A DNA stretch of 64,000 nucleotides from Christensenella sp. UBA7703 (GCA_002482505.1 DLGD01000019.1:46081-110080); one strand, 5' to 3'. Positions 31,941-41,160 are shown, numbered from the stretch's first letter. Program-made: numbers and translations. The notes: a model not told the origin generated them from the sequence alone.

Positions 31941-34112
31941 ATGAAACCATCCCAGTTCATCCCAAGCAGCATCATGATCCTCTTCCTCGCGGGCACATCC
32001 CTTGCTGCGCCGCTGACGTTTGCCGCGCCGCCGACGCTAAGGGCGGAAACCACCGCCACGCCGGAGGCAACGCCCGCGCCCCTTGCGTCCGCAACGCCGG
32101 AACCGCAGGCGGACGAATCCACCGCCGTAACCGCAAGCAGCGCGTTCGCCGTAGTGGATGTTGCCGCGCGCATCCGCGAAAACCTGATGACCGATCAACC
32201 CACGCTCAAGCTTATCGCAATGGGCAGTGCGATCTTCCTCTATCCTGAACCCACCACAAAATCGACCAAGATCCGGCTGACAAACGAAAACGTACGTAAA
32301 CTCAACGAGCTGATCGTTTTGGATGAGATCACTTCACCGGGAGGCACCCCGTTTTATCATGTGCGCGCCGCTTTCTCGCAGGACACGGGTTATGTGCTCG
32401 TCAAGGACGCGCGAGCGAGCCGCCTCGAAGGAAAAGGCGAGCCGGGCTTTGCAAAAATCGAGGCCGCTGCATGCGCCCTCCTCGTCACGCCGGAAGAAAA
32501 AGCGCCCGTTCTCGCAAAGGAGTGCGAGCATCTGGTCCGTATCCTCGGCGAACTGGACGGATATTATTATGTGATCACCGAAGCGGGCAACTTTGGCTAT
32601 GTGCTACCCGCGCAGTTGACGCGCGTCAGCCTTGAAGAGGTAAACGACCGCATCGCGCGCGCAGAGGCACCCGCCGTCAAAAAAACCATGAACGACCCGA
32701 TGACGGAAGCCTCCGCAGCCAATGCGGCAAAGATGCTTCGTGCGGGCACGGACAGCGCAGCGGTTCACTATTGGACGACGGCGGAGGCGCATGTTGCCCA
32801 GCAGGGCTGGCTGAAGAAAGCAACCATCGCGATGCTCTCCGTGACAACCGGCAGCGAAACCACGCCGATCGGGTATGAAGGAATTGCGTTTCGCACCTGT
32901 CCGGAAGTACCGATGCTGGAGCAGGGCGAGAGTCTCCAGCGTGGACTGGACTTCAACCTCCACGGATCGCTCTATTCCGACAGCCCGATTACGAGCGTGA
33001 GCGCGGAGATGGTGCCCGTCTCCGATACCGGCGCCGCCATCCGCCAGAGCGTCACTTTCCTGCCAACGCAGAACATCACCGCGTATTCCCTGACCTCCAG
33101 AGATCAGGAATCGCTGGATAAAAAATTCGACATTCGCAAACTCCGCGCGGGGCAATATCACTTTACGCTCACGGCGACGAGTGTTTCAAATCCCGAACCC
33201 GTGACGCTGGTCTCTGTGGACTGCGGCATCGTCTCGATGAAGAAACCAACCCTCACGCGAAACAAGTTTGACGACAACTATCTCGACGCGCTGGAATTCT
33301 TCCAGGGTGACACAAGCGCGTTCCTGTTTCCGTATTACATCGGAGACGGGCGTGGCATCGGAACTGACCCGTTCTGGCGGGATGCGCATCTCGTGCGCTC
33401 CGATCTGGGGCGGGTGCATGTCAACGCCGTGCCGAACTTTGAGACGGCGTATCATTACCTAAACAACACCTATGTGCGCGTTTCGCTGATGAACACCAGA
33501 ACTGGAAAGCTGATGGTCGGGCACACGATGCTTCTCGATGATTTGATGGACAAGTGCGCAACCTATGTACCGCGCTTTCAGTCCAACCTCGAATACCTGA
33601 GCCACCATACGCTGGGCACGGCGGCGGATGTGAACGACAATATGTTCCCCAACGCGAACATCCCCAGAAACCACGACCTGATCGGCGGTGAGGTGCGCAA
33701 CCACCTCGTGTACAACGGCATCCAGACGGACGAAAAAGGCACGCGTTATTACGACTTTACCTATGACGGATCGTATCCCGCGCGCTATAAGGCGGTACCG
33801 ACCACGATCATCAACTATCTTCTTTACGAGCTGGCGTTCTATCGCGCGGGATTTGAGTGGGGGTTCTATTATGAAACCACCTGTGACGCGATGCACTTCA
33901 TGCTCACGGAAAACGACAAAAACCGGCACATGCACACGGATATCGGGCTACGAAAGGTCTACGAATATATCGATCCCGACTGGGTCTATGTGCCGACGCC
34001 CTCTCCCGCTCCCGCTCCTTCGCTTACGCCGAAGATGAACACTACGCCAACACCAAAGGGAGCGCAAACACCGGCACCGTCGCCAACGCCGGCACCGACA
34101 CCAACGAAATAA
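31941..34112 (+). CDS. exported paralogue with M15-like D,D-peptidase domain
   Basis: A 723-residue paralogue of the preceding lipoprotein, alike along its full length, including DPMTEASAANAAKMLRAG and LTRNKFDDNYLDA. Here the signal peptide lacks a lipobox Cys (LAGTSLAAPLTFAAPPTLRA), so it should be released or wall-held. The zinc-ligand pattern is kept: SHHTLGTAADVND (H555/H556, D563) and DAMHFML (H652). It ends in a Pro/Thr/Ser-rich tail of PTPAP type that can span the wall. AGGAG stands five bases before ATG 31941. It has its own promoter and terminator despite the tandem position. Confidence 0.82.
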   Translation: MKPSQFIPSSIMILFLAGTSLAAPLTFAAPPTLRAETTATPEATPAPLASATPEPQADESTAVTASSAFAVVDVAARIRENLMTDQPTLKLIAMGSAIFLYPEPTTKSTKIRLTNENVRKLNELIVLDEITSPGGTPFYHVRAAFSQDTGYVLVKDARASRLEGKGEPGFAKIEAAACALLVTPEEKAPVLAKECEHLVRILGELDGYYYVITEAGNFGYVLPAQLTRVSLEEVNDRIARAEAPAVKKTMNDPMTEASAANAAKMLRAGTDSAAVHYWTTAEAHVAQQGWLKKATIAMLSVTTGSETTPIGYEGIAFRTCPEVPMLEQGESLQRGLDFNLHGSLYSDSPITSVSAEMVPVSDTGAAIRQSVTFLPTQNITAYSLTSRDQESLDKKFDIRKLRAGQYHFTLTATSVSNPEPVTLVSVDCGIVSMKKPTLTRNKFDDNYLDALEFFQGDTSAFLFPYYIGDGRGIGTDPFWRDAHLVRSDLGRVHVNAVPNFETAYHYLNNTYVRVSLMNTRTGKLMVGHTMLLDDLMDKCATYVPRFQSNLEYLSHHTLGTAADVNDNMFPNANIPRNHDLIGGEVRNHLVYNGIQTDEKGTRYYDFTYDGSYPARYKAVPTTIINYLLYELAFYRAGFEWGFYYETTCDAMHFMLTENDKNRHMHTDIGLRKVYEYIDPDWVYVPTPSPAPAPSLTPKMNTTPTPKGAQTPAPSPTPAPTPTK

Positions 34113-34126
34113 CACGTTATGGCATT

Positions 34127-34156
34127 AAAAAACGGGAGCACGCGCTCCCGTTTTTT
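34127..34156. terminator. bidirectional terminator between the paralogue and uvrB
   Basis: AAAAAACGGGAGC (34127-34139) and GCTCCCGTTTTTT (34144-34156) form a perfect 13-bp stem with T-runs on both strands. It serves the converging paralogue and uvrB. Confidence 0.9.
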
Positions 34157-34167
34157 GATCTACTGTG

Positions 34168-36195
34168 CTACTTCCTCGACCTGCCCTTGTTGCGTTTCTT
34201 TGCGCCGATGGTACCAGGCTTTGCTTTGGCCGCGCGCTCCAACGCTTCCTCGCCGGAGAGCTTGCGGATTTCGTCGCGCAGCTTTGCCGCGTGCTCAAAT
34301 TCCAACTCCCGTGCTGCCGCGCGCATCTCCTCGGTAAGCATCTTCACGCGCGCTGCCTTCTCCTCCGCGCTCATCTCGTCGCCGGCATCCTCGACCTTTT
34401 TCGTGATGAGCAGCGTCGCGCGCACTGCTTTCTTGATGCTTTGCGGCGTGATGCCGTGCTCTTCATTGTATGCCTTTTGTATTGTTCTTCTGCGGTCTGT
34501 CTCGTCCATCGCATACTTCATGCTAGGCGTGATCACATCCGCATATAGGATAACTTTGCCTTCTACGTTTCGCGCGGCTCTCCCAATGGTTTGCACAAGG
34601 CTCGTGGACGAGCGCAAGAAACCTTCTTTGTCCGCGTCGAGTATCGCAACAAGCCCCACTTCCGGTAAATCCAATCCCTCACGAAGCAGATTGATCCCCA
34701 CCAGAACGTCAAAATCGCCCAACCGCAGATCGCGGATGATCTCCATACGCTCGATGGTTTCGATGTCCGCATGCATATAGCGTACCTTGACGCCCATGCC
34801 GTCGAGATATTCGGTCAAGTCCTCCGCCATGCGCTTGGTCAAGGTGGTAACGAGCGTGCGATAGCCTTTTTGCGCCTGCTTGCGAACCTCCCCCAGCAGG
34901 TCGTCGATCTGCCCTTTGACGGGTCGAACCTCCACTTCTGGGTCGATTAACCCCGTTGGACGAATGATTTGCTCCACAACCTGTGAAGATCGGTTCATTT
35001 CGTATTCCGCCGGTGTTGCGGAGACGCAGATCATCTGCGGTATTCTCGCCTCAAATTCCGGGAACTTCAGCGGGCGGTTGTCATATGCGCTCGGAATACG
35101 AAAGCCGTAGTCCACAAGCGCGGTCTTGCGCGCGAGGTCTCCGCGAAACATGGCTCCGATCTGCGGAATCGTCACGTGGCTTTCGTCCACAATCAGCAGG
35201 AAATCCTTCGGGAAATAGTCGATCAGCGTAAACGGCGGCTGTCCGGGTTTGCGCCCGTCAAAATAGCGCGAATAGTTTTCGATGCCGTTGCAATAGCCGA
35301 TTTCGCGCATCATCTCGATGTCATACTGCGTGCGCTGCTCAATTCTCTGCGCCTCGATCAGGCGATCCATGCGTTTAAACTCGTCCCGCCGCGCTTCAGC
35401 ATCGCTCCAGATGGTGTCGATGGCGGCTTCCAGCTTTTCACGGCTGGTTGCATAGTGCGACGCGGGGAAAATCGCGACATGCGCGCGCTCGCCAAGCAGT
35501 TCCCCTGTGAGCGAATTGACATCCATGATGCGCTCCACCTCGTCGCCGAAGAACTCCACGCGAATCGCGGTACCCGCGCTGGAGATCGGGAAGATATCCA
35601 GCACATCTCCGCGGGCGCGGAAGGTGCCGCGTGAAAAATCGATGTCGTTTCGCTGAAACTGGATATCGACAAGTTTACGCGTGACCTCTTCGCGGCTGAT
35701 CTGCATACCTTTTCTGAGAGAGACCGAGAGGCGCATATACTCCTCCGGATCGCCCAGCGCATAGATGCAGGAGACGGAGGAAACGATGATCACATCCCGC
35801 CGCTCGTTGAGCGAGCTGGTTGCGCTGTAGCGCAGGCGGTCGATCTCCTCGTTGATCGCGGTCGTCTTCTCGATGTAAGTATCCGACGCGGGGATATACG
35901 CCTCCGGCTGATAGTAGTCGTAATAGCTCACGAAATACTCCACCGCGCTATCTGGAAAAAACTCCCGAAACTCGGAGCAGAGCTGCGCCGCGAGGGTTTT
36001 GTTGTGCGCGATGACCAGCGTGGGCTTCTGCACACGCTCAATCACCTTTGCTATAGTGTAGGTTTTGCCGCTGCCGGTCACACCCAGCAGCACCTGCGCC
36101 TTGTCGCCGCGCTCCACACCCTCCGACAGGCGGTCAATCGCCTGCGGCTGGTCGCCCGCGGGTTCATATTCGGAGACAAGCTTGAATTCGTTCAT
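34168..36195 (-). CDS. uvrB: excinuclease ABC subunit B
   Basis: UvrB is the damage-verifying helicase of nucleotide excision repair. The 675 residues show Walker A GVTGSGKT (38-45), the beta-hairpin YYDYYQPEAYIP (91-102), the helicase motifs, HADIETIERMEIIRDLR and the family block INLLREGLDLPEVGLV. The C-terminal UVR domain (about 620-660) contacts UvrC. It starts inside the stop of the Dabb gene upstream (ATGA overlap). uvrA and uvrC are not in the window. Confidence 0.97.
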   Translation of the reverse strand: MNEFKLVSEYEPAGDQPQAIDRLSEGVERGDKAQVLLGVTGSGKTYTIAKVIERVQKPTLVIAHNKTLAAQLCSEFREFFPDSAVEYFVSYYDYYQPEAYIPASDTYIEKTTAINEEIDRLRYSATSSLNERRDVIIVSSVSCIYALGDPEEYMRLSVSLRKGMQISREEVTRKLVDIQFQRNDIDFSRGTFRARGDVLDIFPISSAGTAIRVEFFGDEVERIMDVNSLTGELLGERAHVAIFPASHYATSREKLEAAIDTIWSDAEARRDEFKRMDRLIEAQRIEQRTQYDIEMMREIGYCNGIENYSRYFDGRKPGQPPFTLIDYFPKDFLLIVDESHVTIPQIGAMFRGDLARKTALVDYGFRIPSAYDNRPLKFPEFEARIPQMICVSATPAEYEMNRSSQVVEQIIRPTGLIDPEVEVRPVKGQIDDLLGEVRKQAQKGYRTLVTTLTKRMAEDLTEYLDGMGVKVRYMHADIETIERMEIIRDLRLGDFDVLVGINLLREGLDLPEVGLVAILDADKEGFLRSSTSLVQTIGRAARNVEGKVILYADVITPSMKYAMDETDRRRTIQKAYNEEHGITPQSIKKAVRATLLITKKVEDAGDEMSAEEKAARVKMLTEEMRAAARELEFEHAAKLRDEIRKLSGEEALERAAKAKPGTIGAKKRNKGRSRK

Positions 36196-36482
36196 AGAAT
36201 TTCATACACGACGGTTTTTCCGTCGACACGGTGGGCATAGATATACTCCCGCGCCTCTTCATGCGCGGGGTGCTTATCGTAGACCGCGATGGCTTCGAGG
36301 TTTTCGAACGTGCACGTCAGCGCGAGGTCATAGCTGCGCGCGCCGTTGTGCCAGATATCCGCGCCCGTCTCCATCGAGAGGATTTCGGGAATTTTTCCAA
36401 GCATGCCGTGGAGTTTTTCAATCACCGTCGGCAGGCATTCTTCCGGATCGCGAAACTTGAACAGGACGATGTATTTGAGCAT
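36192..36482 (-). CDS. Dabb-domain (stress-responsive A/B barrel) protein
   Basis: A 96-residue dimeric alpha-beta barrel protein: MLKYIVLFKF start, SYDLALTCTFENLEAIAVYDKHPAHEEAREYI core. Dabb proteins of this type are linked to stress responses, but a reaction cannot be named. AAAGGAG precedes the ATG. The stop overlaps the uvrB start by four bases. A paralogue lies 47 bases upstream. Confidence 0.88.
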   Translation of the reverse strand: MLKYIVLFKFRDPEECLPTVIEKLHGMLGKIPEILSMETGADIWHNGARSYDLALTCTFENLEAIAVYDKHPAHEEAREYIYAHRVDGKTVVYEIL

Positions 36483-36529
36483 AGCGGGCGCTCCTTTCGG
36501 GTTGCTTCATTTGGGGAAATGGATCAAGA

Positions 36530-36814
36530 TCAGAATTCAAAATCGACCGTCGCGGTCGCCGTGCGGTGTGCTTTGATATAGGCGCGCGCTTTCTCGTGCT
36601 CCGGATGGTGGTCGTAGAGTTCGAGGTCTTCCTTGGTGTCAAAGGTGACGATCAGCGCCAGATCAAAACTGCGCTCGCTGTGCTTAAAATCGCGTCCGGT
36701 TTCGATGGTGCGAATCTGCGGAACGGTTTCCTTCAGCGCGAGCAGCATCCCGCTCGCCACCGGCGCCTGTTCGTCCGGGTTTTCAAACTTGGTGAATACG
36801 ATGTGCTTGATCAT
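36530..36814 (-). CDS. Dabb-domain protein, paralogue
   Basis: A 94-residue second Dabb protein sharing the layout of its neighbour (IKHIVFTKFENPDE, SFDLALIVTFDTKEDLELYDHHPEHEKARAYI). The two probably arose by tandem duplication and may form heterodimers. The ATG at 36814 has AAGGAG upstream, better than the in-frame start at 36865. It is the first gene of a small unit Dabb-Dabb-uvrB. Confidence 0.87.
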   Translation of the reverse strand: MIKHIVFTKFENPDEQAPVASGMLLALKETVPQIRTIETGRDFKHSERSFDLALIVTFDTKEDLELYDHHPEHEKARAYIKAHRTATATVDFEF

Positions 36815-36913
36815 TGTGGTACTCCTTATTTTAAACTCAATCAGTATAGTTTGATTTTGCATCAAACGCTTGACCGCAATTGCGAAAAAATCAAGCTCGC
36901 GGTTGAGAAACGA

Positions 36914-37891
36914 TCAAAAATGCTCTTGGCACGCGAGAACCAGCGAATCCTCCGCCTTTGCAAGCCCCTGCTTCTGGTTCCATTCGATGGCGATGAACGC
37001 GTCCAGCATCTCGACCAGCTGCGCATAGCTCCGTTTTTTCGCGCTTGCCGCGGCCTTTTGCACGGGGTATGGCTTCATGCCGAGCAGTTGCGCCGTCTGT
37101 GCCTCCGTCTTACCGCCAAGCAGGCATTGCTTGACGTTTAGCACGTTTCGCACATTGCGCGAAAACAGCGTCGCAAGCCCCATCGCATTTTCGGAAGGAT
37201 CGTTGACCAACTCTAAAAGTGCGCGCATGCCGTCTTTCTTTTTGCCCGACCAGAGGTCGTCCATGATGGAAAACACCTTTGCCTCGCTCGGCGGGCGGAC
37301 ACAGGCGTCCACCGCCTTGATCGTCACGCGGTTGCCAAAGCCGACATAGGCGCCGAGCATCAATAGCGTATTTTCCAGCGCGCCGAGGTCGGAACCCAGA
37401 AACGCGATCATTCGGTTGGCGGCCGATTCGTCGAGCACGATGCCGTTGTCCTTTGCGCGCTTTTGCAAAAAGGCGTTGAGCTGAGTACCCGTCAGCGGGT
37501 CAAACGAGACCACGCGATTGAGCGCCAAAACCGCCTTATACAGCGGGTTGGCCAGCGGCGGTTTGCCCGGGCGGACGAAGAGCAGCGCTGTCGTCTGCGG
37601 CATGGATTTGATGTAACTCTCCAGCGCGTTGGCTGTGTCCGCGTCAAACTCCTGCACCACCACGACGCGCAGCTCGTCAAAAAACGGCATCGTCTCGGCA
37701 GCCGCCTGAATCTCGGCGGCCTGAGGCGCGCGCAGAACCGTCGTGTTCATGTCCCGCAGGTCGGGATTGGTGCGTTCGATGACCGCACGCACGCCTTTGT
37801 TCAGGCTGTACGGGTCCTCTCCGCAAAAATAATATGCGCCGCCGACGGAAGCCCCGCCGATCAGCTCCTTCATAAAAGTCATTCCATCCAT
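36914..37891 (-). CDS. holA: DNA polymerase III subunit delta
   Basis: HolA is the clamp-opening subunit of the sliding-clamp loader. The 325 residues have the family pattern: YYFCGEDPYSLNKGVRAVIER at the start, MPFFDELRVVVVQEF near 68-82, the helical middle with FLGSDLGALENTLLML, and the C-terminal collar segment. Length is normal. It is next to comEC, the usual Bacillota arrangement. TATAAT lies seven bases before the ATG and no Shine-Dalgarno is present, so the mRNA may be leaderless. In-frame ATGs at codons 4 and 7 are alternatives. Confidence 0.92.
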   Translation of the reverse strand: MDGMTFMKELIGGASVGGAYYFCGEDPYSLNKGVRAVIERTNPDLRDMNTTVLRAPQAAEIQAAAETMPFFDELRVVVVQEFDADTANALESYIKSMPQTTALLFVRPGKPPLANPLYKAVLALNRVVSFDPLTGTQLNAFLQKRAKDNGIVLDESAANRMIAFLGSDLGALENTLLMLGAYVGFGNRVTIKAVDACVRPPSEAKVFSIMDDLWSGKKKDGMRALLELVNDPSENAMGLATLFSRNVRNVLNVKQCLLGGKTEAQTAQLLGMKPYPVQKAAASAKKRSYAQLVEMLDAFIAIEWNQKQGLAKAEDSLVLACQEHF

Positions 37892-37907
37892 CGGGTGTAT
37901 TATACCA
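37892..37907 (-). promoter_or_regulatory. extended -10 promoter of holA, predicted leaderless
   Basis: TGGTATAAT on the minus strand (37907-37899) is followed by seven bases (ACACCCG) and the holA ATG. Confidence 0.55.
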
Positions 37908-37961
37908 TTTCAAGCAAGTCTTGCAAACGATTGTTCTTACTATTTGAGGAGGTGAGGAACC

Positions 37962-38230
37962 ATCCAGAAATGGATCGCTCTTTTTTGCGCGTGGCGCGGG
38001 CGGATCTAACCTCACAGAATGAAAAGCCTTGACATTCGGCACTGCGGGCGGATGTACGCGAGAGGGCGCCGCGGACGGATGCTATCCGCCCCTACAGGCG
38101 GCTAGAGCCGATCCTCAAGCAAACCTCGTGTTCGTTTCAACAAAAATCCTTCACAGATTCACCCGCCGAACCACGTGGGTTCTGTAGGGGCGGATACCAT
38201 CCGCCCGCGCACTTCTTCCCATTTCTGGAT
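37962..38230. repeat. intergenic repeat element bounded by short inverted repeats
   Basis: ATCCAGAAATGG (37962-37973) and its complement CCATTTCTGGAT (38219-38230) bracket 245 bases without genes. Inside are two copies of the dispersed palindrome (around 38071-38091 and 38185-38206) and a stretch (38071-38165) that aligns with 55130-55218 elsewhere. The layout resembles a non-autonomous miniature element, but no target duplication was found. Confidence 0.55.
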
Positions 38231-38342
38231 AACCCCTTCTTATTCCGAAGAGAAAAAGCAAACGGCTTTATTATGCAACGCATCGATCTACACGAAATCA
38301 AACATAAGTATTGGTTTCATCTTACCATTCGCATCCACAAAG

Positions 38343-38488
38343 TTATCCACACTCTGGGGATAACTCTGTGGATAATGGTAGAAAAAAAGCGACCAGAGAC
38401 GGATTTCCCCAGAAATACGATGGTTTTTCTGTGAACGGAACGTGGATAGACCAAACGGTTGTTCACCATATACACAGAGTTATCCACA
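38343..38488. promoter_or_regulatory. DnaA-box cluster between holA and comEC
   Basis: Three perfect DnaA boxes TTATCCACA occur: 38343-38351 (plus), 38367-38375 (minus) and 38480-38488 (plus). A one-mismatch box lies at 38355-38363 (minus) and weaker ones at 38331 and 38441. AGTTATCC and GGATAACT form a dyad at 38341-38365. It could be a DnaA titration or control site, or origin-like. No dnaA gene is in the window. Confidence 0.65.
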
Positions 38489-38541
38489 ATTGCGGTTTTT
38501 CTTTCCGAAAATCGACCCGCAAAAAACCAACCCAACCCGCA

Positions 38542-40041
38542 TCAAAACAGCAGCCACAGCAGCGCCGAAACATCCGCAATCAGGAAGGCAACCAGCGCGC
38601 GTGTTTTCCCGCTCCTAAGAAACAGGCGCGAGGCAAACACCATTGCCGTCAGCCACAACAGATAGGCAACCGCACCCGGCGGCGGGGCAAAAATCGTCAC
38701 GCTGCCACCAAAACGCGCCACGCCGAGGGTGACATCTAGCGCCGCGCGCGCAATCCAGCAGACCGCGTTACCCAGGGGCAACCAAACGTAGGAAAGCAGC
38801 ACGCCGATGAACGCCGGAATCAGGAAGACGCCGGAGATCGGAATCACGAACAGATTGGTCACAAGTGAGAGAAGCTGCGCCTGCTCAAAGAAATAACAGC
38901 TTGTGGGCAAGGTGCCGATCACCACAGCAGCGGAAGCGCCCAACAATCCTGCCGCAGTGGAGCCGAGGCGCATCAGCGGTTTTTGGAAGATTGGCGCGAG
39001 CAGAATCATCGACAGCACGGCGACATACGAAAGCTGAAACCCCGCGTTCCAAAGCGCATAGGGGTTATCGAGCAAAATCAGCACAAACGAGGCGGAGAGC
39101 GCACTCACCGCGTCCAGCCGCCGCCTCAGCGGAAACGCGAGAAGGCCCACCAACAGCATGATCACGCTGCGCACCACGGGCGGGGAAAACGCGGTGATTG
39201 CCGCATAGAGCGCGCAAAACACCGCCACCGCGAGAAAGCGAATCCACGCGTTTTTACGAAACAGCAACGAAAACGCGACCGCAAGCAGGGACACATGCAA
39301 CCCCGAAACGGACAACAGATGCGCAATGCCGGTGTCCCGAAAAGCGTTCATCATCTCGTCGTCAATGTCCGAGACATCGCCGAGAATCATGCCCTTTGCC
39401 TCGCCCGGCGCATTGGGAAAGAGCATCGCGATGCGATTCCCAAGGGTCTCTCGCAAACGGAGTAATGCGCCGTAACCATCCGGCGGGGACTGCCAAAGCA
39501 CCTCCGCATTGCCTCTGGCAAACGCGACGGCGAACACGCCGCGATAACGGTCGTTTAGGCGGTATTTCTCTTTGGAAAGAACCACGTCCGCGTTTACGGA
39601 AACGGCCTGTCCGTAGGCGGGTGTTTCGGAAAAACGTGTAAAGAGCCGCAGCCTGCCGGAGACAGAAACGCCGTCCAGCGTCGCGTCCTCTAGATAGATG
39701 CGATAGCTTCCATCCTCACGGAGTTCCGGCGTTTCACAGATTTCGCCCTGCACGACACCAGTGCCGAGCGGAACGGAGGCGGGAGCTGCAAGCGCCACGC
39801 GGACGAACCCCACCGCCATGCACACGAGAAACACCGTCCACATCGCTTTTTTGGTTAGATGCGCGGCAAGTACGCAGACCAGCAACACCAGCGCCGCGAT
39901 CCAAGCGCGCGAAAGCGAAAACCCGTCGCCAATCAGCAGCCCAAAGAGCAACCCGATTGCGGCGACGGCGACCGGCCGCGCGTGAAACCACGGCGGGCGC
40001 GGGATATTTTCTGTTTGTTTTTCACCAAAAACATGCGACAT
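38542..40041 (-). CDS. comEC: ComEC/Rec2-type DNA-uptake channel protein (short form)
   Basis: ComEC forms the inner-membrane channel for single-stranded DNA in natural transformation. The 499 residues hold the N-terminal OB-like DUF4131 part (about 90-190) and the multi-helix competence domain with GMILGDVSDIDDEMMNAFRDTG and HLLSVSGLHVSLLAV. The C-terminal metallo-beta-lactamase domain of longer ComEC proteins is absent, and no separate gene for it is nearby. The start is leaderless by prediction: TTGACA, 17 bases, TTAACT, seven bases, ATG, without Shine-Dalgarno. Other com genes are not in view, so competence is unproven. Confidence 0.9.
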   Translation of the reverse strand: MSHVFGEKQTENIPRPPWFHARPVAVAAIGLLFGLLIGDGFSLSRAWIAALVLLVCVLAAHLTKKAMWTVFLVCMAVGFVRVALAAPASVPLGTGVVQGEICETPELREDGSYRIYLEDATLDGVSVSGRLRLFTRFSETPAYGQAVSVNADVVLSKEKYRLNDRYRGVFAVAFARGNAEVLWQSPPDGYGALLRLRETLGNRIAMLFPNAPGEAKGMILGDVSDIDDEMMNAFRDTGIAHLLSVSGLHVSLLAVAFSLLFRKNAWIRFLAVAVFCALYAAITAFSPPVVRSVIMLLVGLLAFPLRRRLDAVSALSASFVLILLDNPYALWNAGFQLSYVAVLSMILLAPIFQKPLMRLGSTAAGLLGASAAVVIGTLPTSCYFFEQAQLLSLVTNLFVIPISGVFLIPAFIGVLLSYVWLPLGNAVCWIARAALDVTLGVARFGGSVTIFAPPPGAVAYLLWLTAMVFASRLFLRSGKTRALVAFLIADVSALLWLLF

Positions 40042-40077
40042 TGGGTTGAGTTAAACATACCAAATCGCGTTTGTCAA
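40042..40077 (-). promoter_or_regulatory. comEC promoter, predicted leaderless
   Basis: Minus strand: -35 TTGACA (40077-40072), 17 bases, -10 TTAACT (40054-40049), then CAACCCA and the ATG. It diverges from the prmA promoter. Confidence 0.6.
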
Positions 40078-40108
40078 TTCCGTGTTTATTGGCGTAATGC
40101 GCCCTTTC

Positions 40109-40138
40109 TTGAACAAACATTCCTTCCAATGGTATACT
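40109..40138 (+). promoter_or_regulatory. promoter of prmA-rsmE-mtaB
   Basis: -35 TTGAAC (40109-40114), an 18-base spacer, and -10 TATACT (40133-40138) with TGG before it. The leader of about 55 bases contains a small CCGCGC/GCGCGG hairpin before the ribosome binding site. Confidence 0.65.
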
Positions 40139-40197
40139 ACATTCACGAGAAAGAATTTTTCCGCGCAACTGCGCGGACGGACAGGAACGGATATACG

Positions 40198-41160
40198 ATG
40201 AAATGGCTTGAAATCTGCGTCTATACCACCGACGCGGGACTGGACGCGGTCACGTTTGCGTTTTCCAAAGCGGGGCTCGATCAGGTGAGCATCGAAGAAA
40301 GCCACGAGCGCGCGATGGCGTTTCTCAACGAGCGCGTGGTCTATTGGGACTATGCGGACGCGGACAAGGTCGGCGTGGACGAACCCTGCGTGAAAGCGTA
40401 TGTTGCGGACGTGCCGGAGAGCCAGAGCGTTGTGGAGGAGGTCAAGCAAGGCATCGCGCAGTTGCGTGAGGCCGATCTTGGCTACGACGCGGGGTCTCTT
40501 TCGGTCGTGATCAACCGCATGGACGACGCGGACTGGGAAAACAACTGGAAAGCCTACTATAAACCGCTCAAGATCGGCAAGCGGCTGTATGTGCTGCCCT
40601 GCTGGATCGAAGAAGAAGCGCCGGATAACCGCGTGACGCTCAAGCTCGACCCCGGCGTGGCATTCGGCACGGGCGAACACCACACCACGCGGATGTGCTT
40701 GGAATTACTCGAAACCGTGGTCAAGCCCGGTTGCGATATGCTCGACCTCGGCTGCGGCAGCGGAATTCTCTCCGTCGCGTCCGTGCTGCTCGGCGCCTCG
40801 CACGCCGTCGCGGTGGACATCGACCCCGTAGCGGAGCATGTCGCCCTCGAAAACGCCGCGATGAACGGCGTTACTCCCGCACAGTACGACGTGCTCATCG
40901 GCGACCTGCTCTCCAACGAAGCGCTGCAAAACCGCATCCGCCGCGGCTACGATGTGGTCGTGGCAAACATCGTCGCGGGGGTCATCATCGCACTTGCGCC
41001 GTTTGCCAAGACCTGCTGCAAGAAAGGCGCGCCGTTCATCGTCTCCGGCATCATCGACGAGCGGGAGGACGAAGTCAAGCACGCGCTGATTCGCGAAGGT
41101 TTCACCGTGGAAGAGATCTTGCGCAGCGAAGGCTGGGTCGCGATGCTGCTTCGCGCATGA
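40198..41160 (+). CDS. prmA: ribosomal protein L11 methyltransferase
   Basis: PrmA trimethylates ribosomal protein uL11 using S-adenosylmethionine. The 320 residues contain the N-terminal substrate domain, the family block LDPGVAFGTGEHHTT (150-164), the SAM motif MLDLGCGSGI (181-190), and the VVANIVAGVII post-motif. Length is normal. AGGA precedes the ATG. It heads the prmA-rsmE-mtaB run conserved in Bacillota. Confidence 0.95.
   Translation: MKWLEICVYTTDAGLDAVTFAFSKAGLDQVSIEESHERAMAFLNERVVYWDYADADKVGVDEPCVKAYVADVPESQSVVEEVKQGIAQLREADLGYDAGSLSVVINRMDDADWENNWKAYYKPLKIGKRLYVLPCWIEEEAPDNRVTLKLDPGVAFGTGEHHTTRMCLELLETVVKPGCDMLDLGCGSGILSVASVLLGASHAVAVDIDPVAEHVALENAAMNGVTPAQYDVLIGDLLSNEALQNRIRRGYDVVVANIVAGVIIALAPFAKTCCKKGAPFIVSGIIDEREDEVKHALIREGFTVEEILRSEGWVAMLLRA

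Noticed and set aside
38331..38541. Calling oriC at the DnaA-box cluster
   Set aside because: No dnaA, dnaN, rpmH or GC-skew evidence in the window. Kept as a DnaA-box cluster only.
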